A stretch of DNA of 34,218 nt from Ruminococcus flavefaciens (GCA_002310115.1 DBYI01000051.1:1-34218), one strand, 5' to 3'. Shown: positions 1 to 7,880, counted from the first letter of the stretch. A program made the numbers and translations. The notes: generated by a model from the letters alone, not told the origin.

Positions 1-99
1 TTTATTCTTTTACAGGAAGCTCCTTTGTCTTTCGTAGGGATCAGTATCCTTTATATCAATAAAAAGTATTTGTCAGTGAACCCTGATGAAGTGGTATAA
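1..99 (+). CDS. possible 3' end of an unidentified gene
   Basis: A plus-strand frame is open from the window edge to a TAA at 97-99, giving 32 residues that end in NKKYLSVNPDEVV. The composition is protein-like, but 33 codons can stay open by chance and there is no start or ribosome binding site inside the window. I do not recognise the family. If real, the gene converges on the minus-strand gene that ends at 116. Confidence is low. Confidence 0.22.
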   Translation, partial: FILLQEAPLSFVGISILYINKKYLSVNPDEVV

Positions 100-115
100 C
101 TTCTGGAAATACTGA

Positions 116-472
116 CTAAATTGCTTGACAAGAAACACATAGTTTCAATCCAAGATTTCCTATACGCTCCATAAGAACAGGATCAAATTCCATATTACAT
201 TGTTTATCGTAATAATAGATCATCCAAATTTGAGATATTGAAAAATCAACTCCGGATTCGAGCAATATTTCTTTATTATTTTCCATCAGATTCAAAAGCC
301 AAGCGATTTCATCATAATGTGAATCACCAGGTAGATTTTCGGGCGGTCTGATAGTGAATTTATAACCGGCCTCCACCTTGGCTTGTAGAGCTTCTTCAAT
401 CTTAGGCAAGTTGAAATTTTCACCATACAAACTTACCCAAAAGCACATATGCGGTTCTCTTTTGCCAGGCAT
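116..472 (-). CDS. small DUF4279-like protein
   Basis: This is a 118-residue cytoplasmic protein with no signal peptide or membrane segment. The pattern is an early beta-strand (MCFWVSLYGENFNLPKIEE), a middle amphipathic part, and a late FSISQIWMIYYY strand followed by FDPVLMERIGNLGLKL. That last motif, an F-x-P-x-L-hydrophobic-x(3)-L pattern near the C-terminus, resembles DUF4279 proteins as I remember them, a family of unknown function often found singly in Gram-positive genomes. The ATG at 472 is preceded by AAAGGA on the minus strand at a suitable distance. The gene lies 86 bp downstream of alr on the same strand, so the two could share a transcript. No function can be assigned. Confidence 0.6.
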   Translation of the reverse strand: MPGKREPHMCFWVSLYGENFNLPKIEEALQAKVEAGYKFTIRPPENLPGDSHYDEIAWLLNLMENNKEILLESGVDFSISQIWMIYYYDKQCNMEFDPVLMERIGNLGLKLCVSCQAI

Positions 473-533
473 AAGGTTTTTCCTTTATTAGGCGTAATGT
501 TGAGAATGGTATCCATGCAAATTATCGGATAAT

Positions 534-552
534 ATTAGTTTATATAACTAAT
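534..552 (-). other. short hairpin downstream of alr
   Basis: ATTAGTT and AACTAAT form a perfect 7-bp stem around a five-base loop, just past the alr stop on the minus strand. No T-run follows it, so it is a weak candidate for a 3' end signal rather than a clear rho-independent terminator. Confidence 0.3.
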
Positions 553-558
553 CATTGC

Positions 559-1695
559 TTACTCAATATAAATACGCGGTACACGCTTTGAGATACCGCA
601 GACTACTTCGTAACCGATAGTACCGTAGATTTGTGCAAGGTCGTCGGCAGTGATTTGATCATTTCCGTCAGTACCTATGAGAATGACGATATCTCCTGAT
701 TTAGCTTTAGGAACATCAGAAACGTCTATCATGAGCTGATCCATGCACACTCTTCCAACTATCTTACAGCGCTTTCCATGTACGAGTATCTCTCCCTTTG
801 AACTAAGAAGTCTCGAATATCCATCGGCATAGCCGATAGTTACTGTAGCAATACGCATTTCATGGTCGGCGACGAAGGTTCTTCCATAACTTATGCAGTC
901 ACCTGCATTTACAGTTTTTACGTGTGAGATAACAGCTTTGAGTTCCATAAGTGGTTCAAGTCCTTCAGGAATATCAAGGCTGATATCTGGGTGCAGGCCA
1001 TAGAGAATGATACCAGCACGAGAAAGCGTACTACGTGGGCTGTTTCGGTAGCATGTAGCGGCACTGTTCATGAAGTGGAGGTGCTGGAGTTTTATTCCTT
1101 GGCTAATAAGTATATCATATGTATCTGTTATAAACTTCTCCTGTTTGTCAGTATAGGCGATATTATCCGGGGAATCACTGTCGGCAACAGCGAAATGTGT
1201 GTAGATTCCTTCAACTGAGAGCTTTTCTATCTTCATCATAGCCTCAATCTCTGCAGCGCACTGCTGAGGAGTATCGTGCTTGAGACCTATTCTTCCCATA
1301 CCCGTATCTATTTTTATGTGGCAGCGGATAGGTTCTGCGCTGTTTTTTACGAGTTCTAGAGCGTATTCCGTTGAGACAACGCCCTGTATTATGTTGTACA
1401 TGGCTATCTCATGGGCATATTCTGGTGGAGTGTAGCCTAGAATGAGTATCTCAGCCTGTGGAGCGAACTTCCTTACTGCTATTGCTTCGTCGAGGTTGGA
1501 TACCGCGAAGTATCTGATATCGCATTGTTCAGCGAGGCAGCGGACGATATGCTCATCGCCGTGGCCGTAGGCGTCAGCCTTAACAACAGCCATTATTTCA
1601 GTATTGGGAGAGTTAAGTTCTTTTATTATCTCAACATTTTTTCTAAGCTTTAGTAGCGATATCTCCGCCCATGCTCTTTTCAGATACGGCTTCAT
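559..1695 (-). CDS. alr: alanine racemase
   Basis: PLP-dependent interconversion of L- and D-alanine, supplying D-Ala for peptidoglycan in the cytoplasm. The 378 residues match the usual family length. The N-terminal TIM barrel carries the PLP motif AVVKADAYGHG with the Schiff-base lysine at K39. KIDTGMGRIG supplies R135. The second catalytic base is the tyrosine of ISYGRTF (Y270), which starts the C-terminal beta-domain; TIGYADGYSR and GRVCMDQ follow, as expected. The ATG at 1695 has an AAAGGAAGG site upstream. No other cell-wall gene is adjacent, and no convincing minus-strand promoter was seen. The gene appears complete, with all key residues present. Confidence 0.97.
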   Translation of the reverse strand: MKPYLKRAWAEISLLKLRKNVEIIKELNSPNTEIMAVVKADAYGHGDEHIVRCLAEQCDIRYFAVSNLDEAIAVRKFAPQAEILILGYTPPEYAHEIAMYNIIQGVVSTEYALELVKNSAEPIRCHIKIDTGMGRIGLKHDTPQQCAAEIEAMMKIEKLSVEGIYTHFAVADSDSPDNIAYTDKQEKFITDTYDILISQGIKLQHLHFMNSAATCYRNSPRSTLSRAGIILYGLHPDISLDIPEGLEPLMELKAVISHVKTVNAGDCISYGRTFVADHEMRIATVTIGYADGYSRLLSSKGEILVHGKRCKIVGRVCMDQLMIDVSDVPKAKSGDIVILIGTDGNDQITADDLAQIYGTIGYEVVCGISKRVPRIYIE

Positions 1696-1757
1696 TCCGA
1701 TATCCTTCCTTTCGTATATTTACAAAATTAAAATTTAATTACAAGTCAAAAAACGTC

Positions 1758-1786
1758 TTGAAATAAAATATGATGTATGTTATAAT
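1758..1786 (+). promoter_or_regulatory. sigma-A type promoter firing into the empty region
   Basis: TTGAAA (1758-1763) and TATAAT (1781-1786) are separated by exactly 17 bp. The predicted start near 1793 reads into the 780-bp stretch that lacks an intact gene, so the product would be a non-coding RNA, a very long leader for the gene at 2576, or a relic promoter. Confidence 0.5.
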
Positions 1787-1831
1787 TTAATGTGTGATAT
1801 TTTCGGTAAATCGAGGTATGACATGCTTTTC

Positions 1832-1874
1832 TCACTTAATTCGGGAGTATTAGCGCTTCCATCGAATGAAGTGA
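1832..1874 (+). other. long imperfect hairpin
   Basis: TCACTTAATTC (1832-1842) pairs with GAATGAAGTGA (1864-1874) with one mismatch. Inside it, GGGAG (1843-1847) pairs with CTTCC (1856-1860). It begins about 40 nt after the predicted start of the transcript from the promoter at 1758. No T-run follows, so it is not a standard terminator. Confidence 0.4.
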
Positions 1875-2035
1875 AAAAATGACTCTGGAAACGATATCTG
1901 ATTTGTGGCAGATTTGAGAATATCAGCATGCGATACAGATAGTTCTTTGCTGAGGTCGATTATTTCTGCAAACTTTTGTTAACTATGAATACTGATTCTG
2001 ACGTAATCTTCGGAACGTGCAGATAGATTACTTTT
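1850..2035 (-). pseudogene. possible decayed short gene
   Basis: On the minus strand one frame runs between stops at 2036-2038 and 1850-1852 with a single internal TAA at 1979-1981. It reads KSNLSARSEDYVRISIHS, stop, then QKFAEIIDLSKELSVSHADI and about 22 more residues. The strand-then-helix pattern is loosely like ribbon-helix-helix antitoxin or CopG proteins, but there is no start codon and the match is from memory only. Chance openness cannot be excluded. Confidence 0.2.
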
Positions 2036-2143
2036 TCAAAAGAATACACTGCAAACTCGTATTATTTGATAACGTTTTTGAAGAGCCTTACTAATTATAT
2101 CACACTATTTTATATAAATCAATAATAGTATAAGCATATATGA

Positions 2144-2305
2144 ATTAAAAAACAGACTGTTGAAAAGGCAGAATTGTTTAAAGAGAAAGTATCAATACTG
2201 AAAAAGCCTAAAGCTTTCGGAAATATCGTAGATTCCAGAAAGCAAGCACTAGCTTTTTGCCAATATATCGTCGTTTTGTTGGAACAGTATAACAGTTTGA
2301 AATGA
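2144..2305 (+). pseudogene. possible small coding remnant
   Basis: A plus-strand frame without an ATG spans 2144-2305 (stop TGA). It encodes about 53 residues, including KPKAFGNIVDSRKQALAFCQ and ending in VVLLEQYNSLK. Composition is protein-like and lysine-rich. No start codon or ribosome binding site is evident and I do not recognise the family. It sits between the two copies of the AACAGACTGTTGAA motif, which fits a relic mobile element but does not prove one. Confidence 0.2.
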
Positions 2306-2335
2306 ACGGTTGTTCTGTTTCAACAGACTGTTGAA
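2151..2335. repeat. paired palindromic motif AACAGACTGTTGAA
   Basis: The 14-mer occurs at 2151-2164 and 2322-2335, 171 bp apart in the same orientation. The second copy extends to a 17-bp palindrome, TTCAACAG-A-CTGTTGAA (2319-2335). It could be an operator pair, recombinase or transposase recognition sites, or chance enrichment. Confidence 0.45.
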
Positions 2336-2575
2336 TTGTGTGTTTAAACACTGACAAGCAATTCATTTATGTTGAAAATGTGGAAAACTCTGTTGACAAC
2401 CGTATCTCAGCCATTTGATTTTAAACCTTCGCTATGGAAAAAACTTTTTATTCATTTCATGGCGGATATTTTTCAGAATTGCGTTATACGAAAAGTTGAT
2501 ATCACTGAGGTTATAATAAAAAACAAGAGAATGACAATGATCTGACGATCAGAAAAAACGAAAGGAGCCTTTAAA

Positions 2576-3442
2576 ATGGCTAAAAAAACAGGACATGTAG
2601 CAGTACCTTTTCTTCTCACTATCTTTATCGGACTTATTATCGTAGGCGGCGGCGCGTTGTTTGCGTGGCGCTACTGGGGACTTGGTGTTATCGAAAAGCC
2701 CTCTGAGCCCGTACCTCGTGTGGACGGCGTTGTAACGAGTGAGGACAACCATACCATACTACTTATTCTTGATTCTTCAAACGAATTATGCCCACCGACT
2801 TTTGTGCTCATGCGCTCACAACCTGTTAAGGAGCAGCTTCTTCTCATAGGAATACCTTCAAACTCCATTGCGCTTGTTGATGATGAGCAGATAGGCATTT
2901 CAGACAAATACGCAAATCAGGGTTCTGAAGGAGCAGTTGACTTTGTAGAGAAAGTATTTGATATAAAAGTTGACAGATATATGAAGTTTGGCGATGAAGG
3001 CTTCAAAAAAGCATGTGATATATTCGGAGGAGTTTCGTATCCTGTTAACGCTGATATTGCAGGATTCAAGAACGATGGCAGCTCACAGTTCCTTAACAGC
3101 GATCAAGCGCTTATGTTCATTACCTATACAATGTTTAGTGACGGAGAGAGCGAAAGAGCATTCACAGCGGCTTCTGTTGTGGCTTCCATGATTAATCAAA
3201 CGGATGGACAATACATTTCAGACACTATCGATAATAGTTTCAATTCTCTGATAAATATTACAGAGTCAAATATCACATCTTCCGACTATAAAGAACGTAA
3301 ATCTGCTATAAAGTACCTATTTGAGCACGGAAACGCATTTGCAGTTGCGTTTTCATTAAACGGAACCAATGCAAGTGAGGACTTTATCCCTAGCAGCAGT
3401 TTTATAGCAAGTATAAAGGACGAGTATTTCTCGGAGAAGTGA
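2576..3442 (+). CDS. membrane-anchored LCP-like protein lacking the catalytic arginines
   Basis: This 288-residue protein has one N-terminal membrane segment (about residues 9-31) and an extracytoplasmic domain (about 55-208) with the outline of LytR-CpsA-Psr proteins, which transfer wall glycopolymers to peptidoglycan. Recognisable parts are the ILLILDSS strand, the LLLIGIPSNS strand, a VDRYMKFGDEGFKKACDIFGGV segment split by its family-typical turn, and FLNSDQALMFI, matching the usual hLxGxQALxYxR. The arginine-rich R-x-R...D..R-x-x-RQ stretch after it has become TYTMFSDGESERAFTAASV, so lipid-phosphate binding and catalysis are doubtful. AAAGGAG lies 8 nt before the ATG. It is the first gene of an apparent three-gene operon. 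The fold call is from recognition only. Confidence 0.6.
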   Translation: MAKKTGHVAVPFLLTIFIGLIIVGGGALFAWRYWGLGVIEKPSEPVPRVDGVVTSEDNHTILLILDSSNELCPPTFVLMRSQPVKEQLLLIGIPSNSIALVDDEQIGISDKYANQGSEGAVDFVEKVFDIKVDRYMKFGDEGFKKACDIFGGVSYPVNADIAGFKNDGSSQFLNSDQALMFITYTMFSDGESERAFTAASVVASMINQTDGQYISDTIDNSFNSLINITESNITSSDYKERKSAIKYLFEHGNAFAVAFSLNGTNASEDFIPSSSFIASIKDEYFSEK

Positions 3443-3444
3443 TA

Positions 3445-4209
3445 ATGGAAATATTTGATACCCATGCTCATTATGCGGACAGTGCTTTTGACGAGGACAG
3501 AGAACAGTTGCTTTCGGAGCTCCCTGGAAAGGGAGTAAAGCTTGTAATGCTTGCAGCTTCTGGTCTTGATGATTCGCGTGAAAATGTTCTACTCGCACAA
3601 AAATACGGCTATATTTTTGCTTCTGTTGGGGTCCATCCCGAGAGTGTTGATGAAACTCCTGCTGATTATATTGAAACCCTTCGAAAACTTATAGCTTCCG
3701 AGCCTAAAATAAAGGCAGTGGGGGAGATTGGCCTTGATTATCACTACGAAGGTTATGACCGCGAAAAGCAGATAGTTTTTTTCCGAAAACAGTTAGAATT
3801 CGCAAAAGAGCTGAATATGCCTGTGATAGTTCACAGCCGCAATGCGACTGAGGACACTGTTGAGATACTGAAAGAGTATCGTCCCAAGGGGGTTGTCCAC
3901 TGTTTCAGCGGCTCTGCGGAAACTGCCAAGGAAATAATAAAAATAGGTATGTATATTGGATTTACAGGAGTTTTGACATTCAAAAACGCAAAAAAAGCCT
4001 TGAAAGCTCTGGAAGCTGTACCTATAGATAGACTTCTCATGGAAACGGATTGCCCCTATATGGCACCTGATCCGTTCAGGGGACGTCGCTGTGACAGCTC
4101 GATGATAGCTTATACTGCGGCAAAGGCAGCAGAGGTAAAGGGAATGTCCGTGGAGGAGCTTCTTAAGATTACCTACCGTAATGGAATAAAAATGTATGAT
4201 ATAATATAA
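3445..4209 (+). CDS. TatD family metal-dependent DNase/hydrolase
   Basis: A 254-residue TIM-barrel metallohydrolase of the TatD/YabD/YcfH family. Family members are metal-dependent nucleases or deacylases in the cytoplasm. All expected metal ligands are visible: DTHAHY (H7, H9), AVGEIGLDY (E94), PVIVHSRN (H130), VVHCFSGS (H152) and METDCPYMAP (D202). I chose the ATG at 3445 because GGAG lies 8 nt upstream; the in-frame GTG at 3439 is too close to it and overlaps the preceding stop. It starts 2 bp after the upstream gene and 20 bp before the phosphatase gene, so translation is probably coupled. The exact substrate cannot be told. Confidence 0.93.
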   Translation: MEIFDTHAHYADSAFDEDREQLLSELPGKGVKLVMLAASGLDDSRENVLLAQKYGYIFASVGVHPESVDETPADYIETLRKLIASEPKIKAVGEIGLDYHYEGYDREKQIVFFRKQLEFAKELNMPVIVHSRNATEDTVEILKEYRPKGVVHCFSGSAETAKEIIKIGMYIGFTGVLTFKNAKKALKALEAVPIDRLLMETDCPYMAPDPFRGRRCDSSMIAYTAAKAAEVKGMSVEELLKITYRNGIKMYDII

Positions 4210-4229
4210 TAAAGAGAGGAGGAGACCTG

Positions 4230-4979
4230 ATGTATTACTGCTGTGGAGTGACAGACAAAGGTGTAATGCCGCACAATGAAGATGCAATGCTCATAAATGG
4301 CAGCGTTATGGATTCGGGCTCTTCCGAGCAGACGGTGAAAGAGCCCTTTTTAATGGCTGTTTCCGATGGGGTATCGGGTGAGCGCTCGGGTGAGCTCGCT
4401 TCAAAGATGTGTCTGGAGCTTCTGATGGAGAAGGGATTCGCAGGCGGCGTGGAACTTGAAGAAAAACTTCTCTCCGTACATCACGGACTTGCTGATTACA
4501 GTGAATCAGATCCTGAGACACATAATATGCAGGCTACCATATGCGGTATTGCTGTTGATGTTGATAAGAGGATATTCACCTTTAATGTGGGGGATTCACG
4601 GCTTTATCGCTACAGAGGTGGACGAATAAAGCAGATATCACGGGATCAGTCTCTTGTGCAGCTTCTCATTGACGAGGGAGCTATAACAACTGAAGAACGC
4701 AGGACGCACATTCACAGGAATATTATCTTCCCTGTGCTTGGCAATATCAAGTCCGAGCCGACTATTGATATAGTTGAGCTTGCAGGTGGGATGGAGTATG
4801 GTGATCTCCTCCTTTTGTGTACGGATGGTCTTTCAGATTATGTTTCCGTTCTTGATATGGAGGAGATACTTGAAATGCCTAAAAGTCTGAAAACACGGCT
4901 TCATCTTCTTGTGGACAAGGCTCTAGCAAACGGCAGTAAGGATAATATTACTGTTATTGCGATGATTTATTGTGAATAA
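4230..4979 (+). CDS. PP2C-family serine/threonine protein phosphatase
   Basis: A 249-residue cytoplasmic Mn/Mg-dependent phosphatase of the PrpC/Stp type. The metal-binding motifs are in order: HNEDAM (D18), AVSDGVSGERSGELAS (D46, G47), FNVGDSRLYRY (about 119-128), LLCTDGLSDY (D199) and KDNITVIAM (D238). There is no regulatory or membrane domain. In many Firmicutes the gene neighbours a PASTA-domain kinase; none is present in this window, so the partner must lie elsewhere. AGAGGAGGAG precedes the ATG. It is the last gene of the operon and a strong terminator follows at once. Confidence 0.93.
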   Translation: MYYCCGVTDKGVMPHNEDAMLINGSVMDSGSSEQTVKEPFLMAVSDGVSGERSGELASKMCLELLMEKGFAGGVELEEKLLSVHHGLADYSESDPETHNMQATICGIAVDVDKRIFTFNVGDSRLYRYRGGRIKQISRDQSLVQLLIDEGAITTEERRTHIHRNIIFPVLGNIKSEPTIDIVELAGGMEYGDLLLLCTDGLSDYVSVLDMEEILEMPKSLKTRLHLLVDKALANGSKDNITVIAMIYCE

Positions 4980-4989
4980 AAGTAAGTAA

Positions 4990-5014
4990 AGGACGACTTG
5001 AGTTGTCCTTTTTT
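4990..5014 (+). terminator. rho-independent terminator after the phosphatase gene
   Basis: AGGACGAC and GTTGTCCT form an 8-bp stem (one G-U pair) around TTGA, followed by a run of Ts to 5014. It closes the operon that starts at 2576. Confidence 0.85.
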
Positions 5015-5107
5015 CTGTCGCAAAAAGCAGTTTTACAAATTTGTCCTACCAGTTTTCGTGGCTTTTGCCAAAAAAATAACAAACTTCAAAAAAATCGCTT
5101 TTTCATA

Positions 5108-5136
5108 TTGACTTATTTTAATTAAAGGAGTATAAT
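5108..5136 (+). promoter_or_regulatory. serC-serA promoter
   Basis: TTGACT (5108-5113) and TATAAT (5131-5136) are separated by 17 bp. The predicted start near 5143 leaves a leader of about 50 nt, too short for a T-box or other large riboswitch. Confidence 0.85.
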
Positions 5137-5191
5137 TTATATTGTATTGCAAATACTACCAATTTACATATCAATCTGGAGGTTTTTTAAC

Positions 5192-6277
5192 ATGGGCAGA
5201 GTTTATAACTTCAGCGCAGGTCCTGCAGTTCTTCCCGAGGAAGTGCTCAAGGAATGTGCAGAGGAAATGATGGATTACAAGGGATGTGGAATGTCCGTAA
5301 TGGAGATGTCACACCGTTCAAAGGTTTATGACGAGATAATCAAGGACGCTGAGAAAGATCTTCGCGACCTCATGAATATTCCTGATAATTACAAGGTTAT
5401 TTTCGTACAGGGTGGTGCTTCACTGGTATTCGCAGGTGTGCCTATGAACCTTATGAAGAAGGGGAAGGCTGCATATATTATCACAGGTCAGTGGGCAAAG
5501 AAGGCTGCTCAGGAAGCTGAGAAGTACGGTGAGGTTATTAAGGTAGCTTCATCAGCTGACAAGACATTCTCTTATATTCCAGACTGCTCAGATCTTGATA
5601 TTCCTGACGATGTGGATTATGTTTACATATGCGAGAACAATACCATCTATGGTACAAAGTTCTGGGAACTTCCTAACACAAAGGGACATGAGCTCGTTGC
5701 TGATGTAAGTTCTTGCTTCCTCTCAGAGCCTGTTGACGTAACAAAGTACGGTGTTATCTATGGTGGTGTTCAGAAGAATGTTGGTCCTTCAGGCGTTCAG
5801 ATCATCATTGTTCGTGAGGACCTCATTGCTGACGGTCCTGCACTCAAGTGCACACCTACAATGATGGACTGGAAGATACAGGCTGATAATGAGTCTCTCT
5901 ACAATACTCCTCCATGCTATGGTATCTACGTATGCGGAAAGGTATTCAAGTGGATCAAGAAAATGGGTGGACTCGAAGCTATGAAGAAGCACAACGAGAA
6001 GAAGGCTCAGATCCTTTATGATTTCCTTGACAGCAGCAAAATGTTCAAGGGTACTGTTGAGAAGAAAGACCGTTCACTTATGAACGTTCCTTTCATTACA
6101 GGAAATGAGGAGCTTGATAAGAAGTTCGTTGCAGAGTCAAAGGCTGCCGGTTTTGAGAATCTCAAAGGTCACAGAACTGTCGGCGGTATGAGAGCTTCTA
6201 TCTATAATGCAATGCCTATTGAGGGCGTTGAGAAGCTTGTTGCTTTCATGAAGAAGTTTGAGGAAGAGAACTCCTAA
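5192..6277 (+). CDS. serC: phosphoserine aminotransferase
   Basis: PLP-dependent conversion of 3-phosphohydroxypyruvate and glutamate to phosphoserine and 2-oxoglutarate, the second step of serine synthesis. The 361-residue protein opens with VYNFSAGPAVLPEEVL, the family signature; SHRSKVY and FVQGGAS bind phosphate and cofactor, and the PLP lysine is K195 in YGGVQKNVGPSG. The C-terminus HRTVGGMRASIYNAMP is typical. I chose the ATG at 5192 (TGGAGG just upstream); the frame is open further back to 5147, but that extension is not conserved-looking and lies almost at the predicted transcription start. It is 48 bp upstream of serA and is likely co-transcribed with it. Confidence 0.97.
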   Translation: MGRVYNFSAGPAVLPEEVLKECAEEMMDYKGCGMSVMEMSHRSKVYDEIIKDAEKDLRDLMNIPDNYKVIFVQGGASLVFAGVPMNLMKKGKAAYIITGQWAKKAAQEAEKYGEVIKVASSADKTFSYIPDCSDLDIPDDVDYVYICENNTIYGTKFWELPNTKGHELVADVSSCFLSEPVDVTKYGVIYGGVQKNVGPSGVQIIIVREDLIADGPALKCTPTMMDWKIQADNESLYNTPPCYGIYVCGKVFKWIKKMGGLEAMKKHNEKKAQILYDFLDSSKMFKGTVEKKDRSLMNVPFITGNEELDKKFVAESKAAGFENLKGHRTVGGMRASIYNAMPIEGVEKLVAFMKKFEEENS

Positions 6278-6325
6278 TATTCTTTAATGCATTCCACACT
6301 ATAATATAGAAAGAGGTTTACTGAA

Positions 6326-7486
6326 ATGTACAAGATCCAGACATTAAATAAGATCTCAGCTATCGGCACGGATGTTTTTGACAAGAGCAAGTACTCAGTA
6401 TCCGAGGACTGCGCTAATCCTGACGCTATAATGGTTCGTTCGGCTAAGATGCACGATATGCAGTTTGGCGATAATCTCCTCGCTATAGCACGTGCAGGTG
6501 CAGGTGTCAATAACATTCCTGTTGAGCGTTGTGCTCAGGAGGGAATCTGTGTATTCAATACTCCTGGTGCTAATTCAAACGCCGTTAAAGAGCTCGCTAT
6601 TTGTGCGCTTCTCCTTTCTTCAAGAAAAATTGTTGAGGCAGCTTCATGGGCTGCTTCCCTTAAGGGAACACCTGACGCTCCAAAGACAGTTGAAGGCGGC
6701 AAGTCTAAGTTTGCAGGTCCTGAGATTGCAGGCAAGACTCTCGGTATCATAGGCCTCGGCGCTATCGGCGGTAAGATTGCAAATGCAGCTGAGTCTTTAG
6801 GTATGAAGGTGATCGGTTACGATCCTTACCTCTCTGTAGGTGCAGCTCTTCACCTTGAGCCTTCCGTAAAGATAGTTACAGATATCAATGAGATATACGC
6901 AAACAGCGATTATATTACAATTCATATGCCTTATACTCCTCAGACAAAGAATACTATCGATGCTGAGCAGATTGCTATGATGAAGGACGGTGTTCGTCTC
7001 ATCAACCTCGCAAGAGGTGAACTCATCAACAGTGAGGCGGTTGTTAAGGCTATTGCTGACGGTAAGGTTGCAAAATATGTTACAGACTTTGCTGATGACG
7101 TAGTTCTCGGTGTTGACGATGTTATTGTTCTGCCTCACCTTGGTGCTTCTACTCCTGAGAGCGAAGACAATTGTGCAGTTATGGCTTCAGAAGAGCTTAT
7201 TGATTATCTAGAGAACGGAAATATCAAGAACAGCGTAAATCTTCCTAATGCTTCTATGAGTGCAGTTGGCACAAAGATCTGCATTATTCATAAGAACGTT
7301 CCTACAACCATCGCTTCTATTACGACAGTTGTGGGTAACGAGGGTATCAACATCGAAAATATGGTGAACGCAAGCAAGAAGGATTTTGCATATACGATGC
7401 TTGATGTAGTGGGTGATGTTCCTCCTGCAGTTGAAGGCAAGATTAATGCGGTTGACGGTGTTATCAGAGTAAGAATAATCAAGTAA
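6326..7486 (+). CDS. serA: D-3-phosphoglycerate dehydrogenase, short ACT-domain form
   Basis: First step of serine synthesis: NAD-dependent oxidation of 3-phosphoglycerate. The 386 residues hold a split substrate domain, a Rossmann domain with GLGAIG (143-148), R230 in NLARGEL and H271 in PHLGASTPE, and a C-terminal ACT domain (about 318-386) that in relatives senses serine. The usual acidic catalytic loop reads TDFADD in place of DVF-x-x-EP, a variation I remember from other short anaerobe enzymes. AAAGAGG precedes the ATG. It is paired with serC under one promoter and one terminator, so the operon makes phosphoserine; serB is not in the window. Confidence 0.95.
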   Translation: MYKIQTLNKISAIGTDVFDKSKYSVSEDCANPDAIMVRSAKMHDMQFGDNLLAIARAGAGVNNIPVERCAQEGICVFNTPGANSNAVKELAICALLLSSRKIVEAASWAASLKGTPDAPKTVEGGKSKFAGPEIAGKTLGIIGLGAIGGKIANAAESLGMKVIGYDPYLSVGAALHLEPSVKIVTDINEIYANSDYITIHMPYTPQTKNTIDAEQIAMMKDGVRLINLARGELINSEAVVKAIADGKVAKYVTDFADDVVLGVDDVIVLPHLGASTPESEDNCAVMASEELIDYLENGNIKNSVNLPNASMSAVGTKICIIHKNVPTTIASITTVVGNEGINIENMVNASKKDFAYTMLDVVGDVPPAVEGKINAVDGVIRVRIIK

Positions 7487-7508
7487 CGACAATCCCATAG
7501 CTTATTCC

Positions 7509-7539
7509 GGCGCTTCTGTTTTTCAGGAGCGCCTTTCTT
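7509..7539 (+). terminator. rho-independent terminator after serA
   Basis: GGCGCTTCTG pairs with CAGGAGCGCC (10 bp with one wobble) around TTTTT, then TTTCTT. It ends the serC-serA transcript 22 bp after the stop codon. Confidence 0.85.
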
Positions 7540-7547
7540 AATAAATG

Positions 7548-7597
7548 AGCATGGAACAGAGCTGGCATTGTATGGAACGGAGATGCCATGCTTTTTT
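7548..7597 (+). terminator. second terminator-like hairpin downstream of serA
   Basis: AGCATGG (7548-7554) pairs with CCATGCT (7586-7592), followed by a six-T run. The loop is 31 nt and can form a competing stem TGGCAT/ATGCCA. It may back up the serA terminator. Confidence 0.45.
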
Positions 7598-7640
7598 ATA
7601 TGGGTTAAAATGCTTTCCATAAAGAGACAGTGATAATAAC

Positions 7641-7663
7641 TATCAAATGATAAACATTTGATA
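7641..7663. promoter_or_regulatory. perfect inverted repeat, possible operator
   Basis: TATCAAATG and CATTTGATA are perfect inverted 9-mers around ATAAA. The site is about 190 bp upstream of the promoter at 7852, too far for simple steric repression. No regulator is identified. Confidence 0.3.
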
Positions 7664-7851
7664 TCAATTATTATACGCTTTAGATGGACTTTGTGATTGC
7701 GTATGGCGGCATTTCGATATTCAGACAAATCAGAAGTTCGATGGCTTCTTTACTTGAAAGCTAACTGTGTGAATAACGGAGCTAAGCCGCTTTTTTATGT
7801 CAAGCGGTAATACTGCCAAAAAAAATCGGAAAAATTTGTAAGAAACGATAA

Positions 7852-7880
7852 TTGATACTTTTTTCCGAATATGATATAAT
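7852..7880 (+). promoter_or_regulatory. promoter of the receiver/GGDEF-like gene
   Basis: TTGATA (7852-7857) and TATAAT (7875-7880) with a 17-bp spacer, about 37 bp before the ATG. Confidence 0.75.

Larger units (their letters stand above)
1696..2575. other. 880-bp region without an intact gene
   Basis: No convincing gene of normal length is present. The region holds a good plus-strand promoter (1758-1786), a long imperfect hairpin (1832-1874), two copies of AACAGACTGTTGAA (2151-2164 and 2322-2335), a 12-bp palindrome GTGTTTAAACAC (2340-2351), and two short protein-like frames (minus 1850-2035, plus 2144-2305). A TTGACA at 2393-2398 has only a poor -10 partner. The mixture of coding scraps and palindromes suggests decayed genes or an old mobile element; an expressed small RNA is the alternative. 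Confidence 0.5.
7540..7851. other. gene-free stretch with several hairpins
   Basis: No gene is supported. It contains a hairpin AGCATGG/CCATGCT followed by six Ts (7548-7597), whose loop also holds an alternative TGGCAT/ATGCCA pairing. An imperfect 18-bp direct repeat, ATGGAACAGAGCTGGCAT and ATGGAACGGAGATGCCAT, lies inside it. A perfect inverted repeat TATCAAATG-5 nt-CATTTGATA lies at 7641-7663, and a weaker CCGCTT/AAGCGG hairpin at 7787-7807. The inverted repeats could be operators for the regulator gene at 7917. Confidence 0.5.

Noticed and set aside
3793..4287. Long minus-strand frame opposite the TatD gene
   Set aside because: It overlaps fully with a well-supported gene, has odd composition and no ribosome binding site.
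5147..5191. N-terminal extension of serC
   Set aside because: The ATG at 5192 has a clear TGGAGG and gives the canonical start of the family; the extension begins almost at the predicted transcript start.
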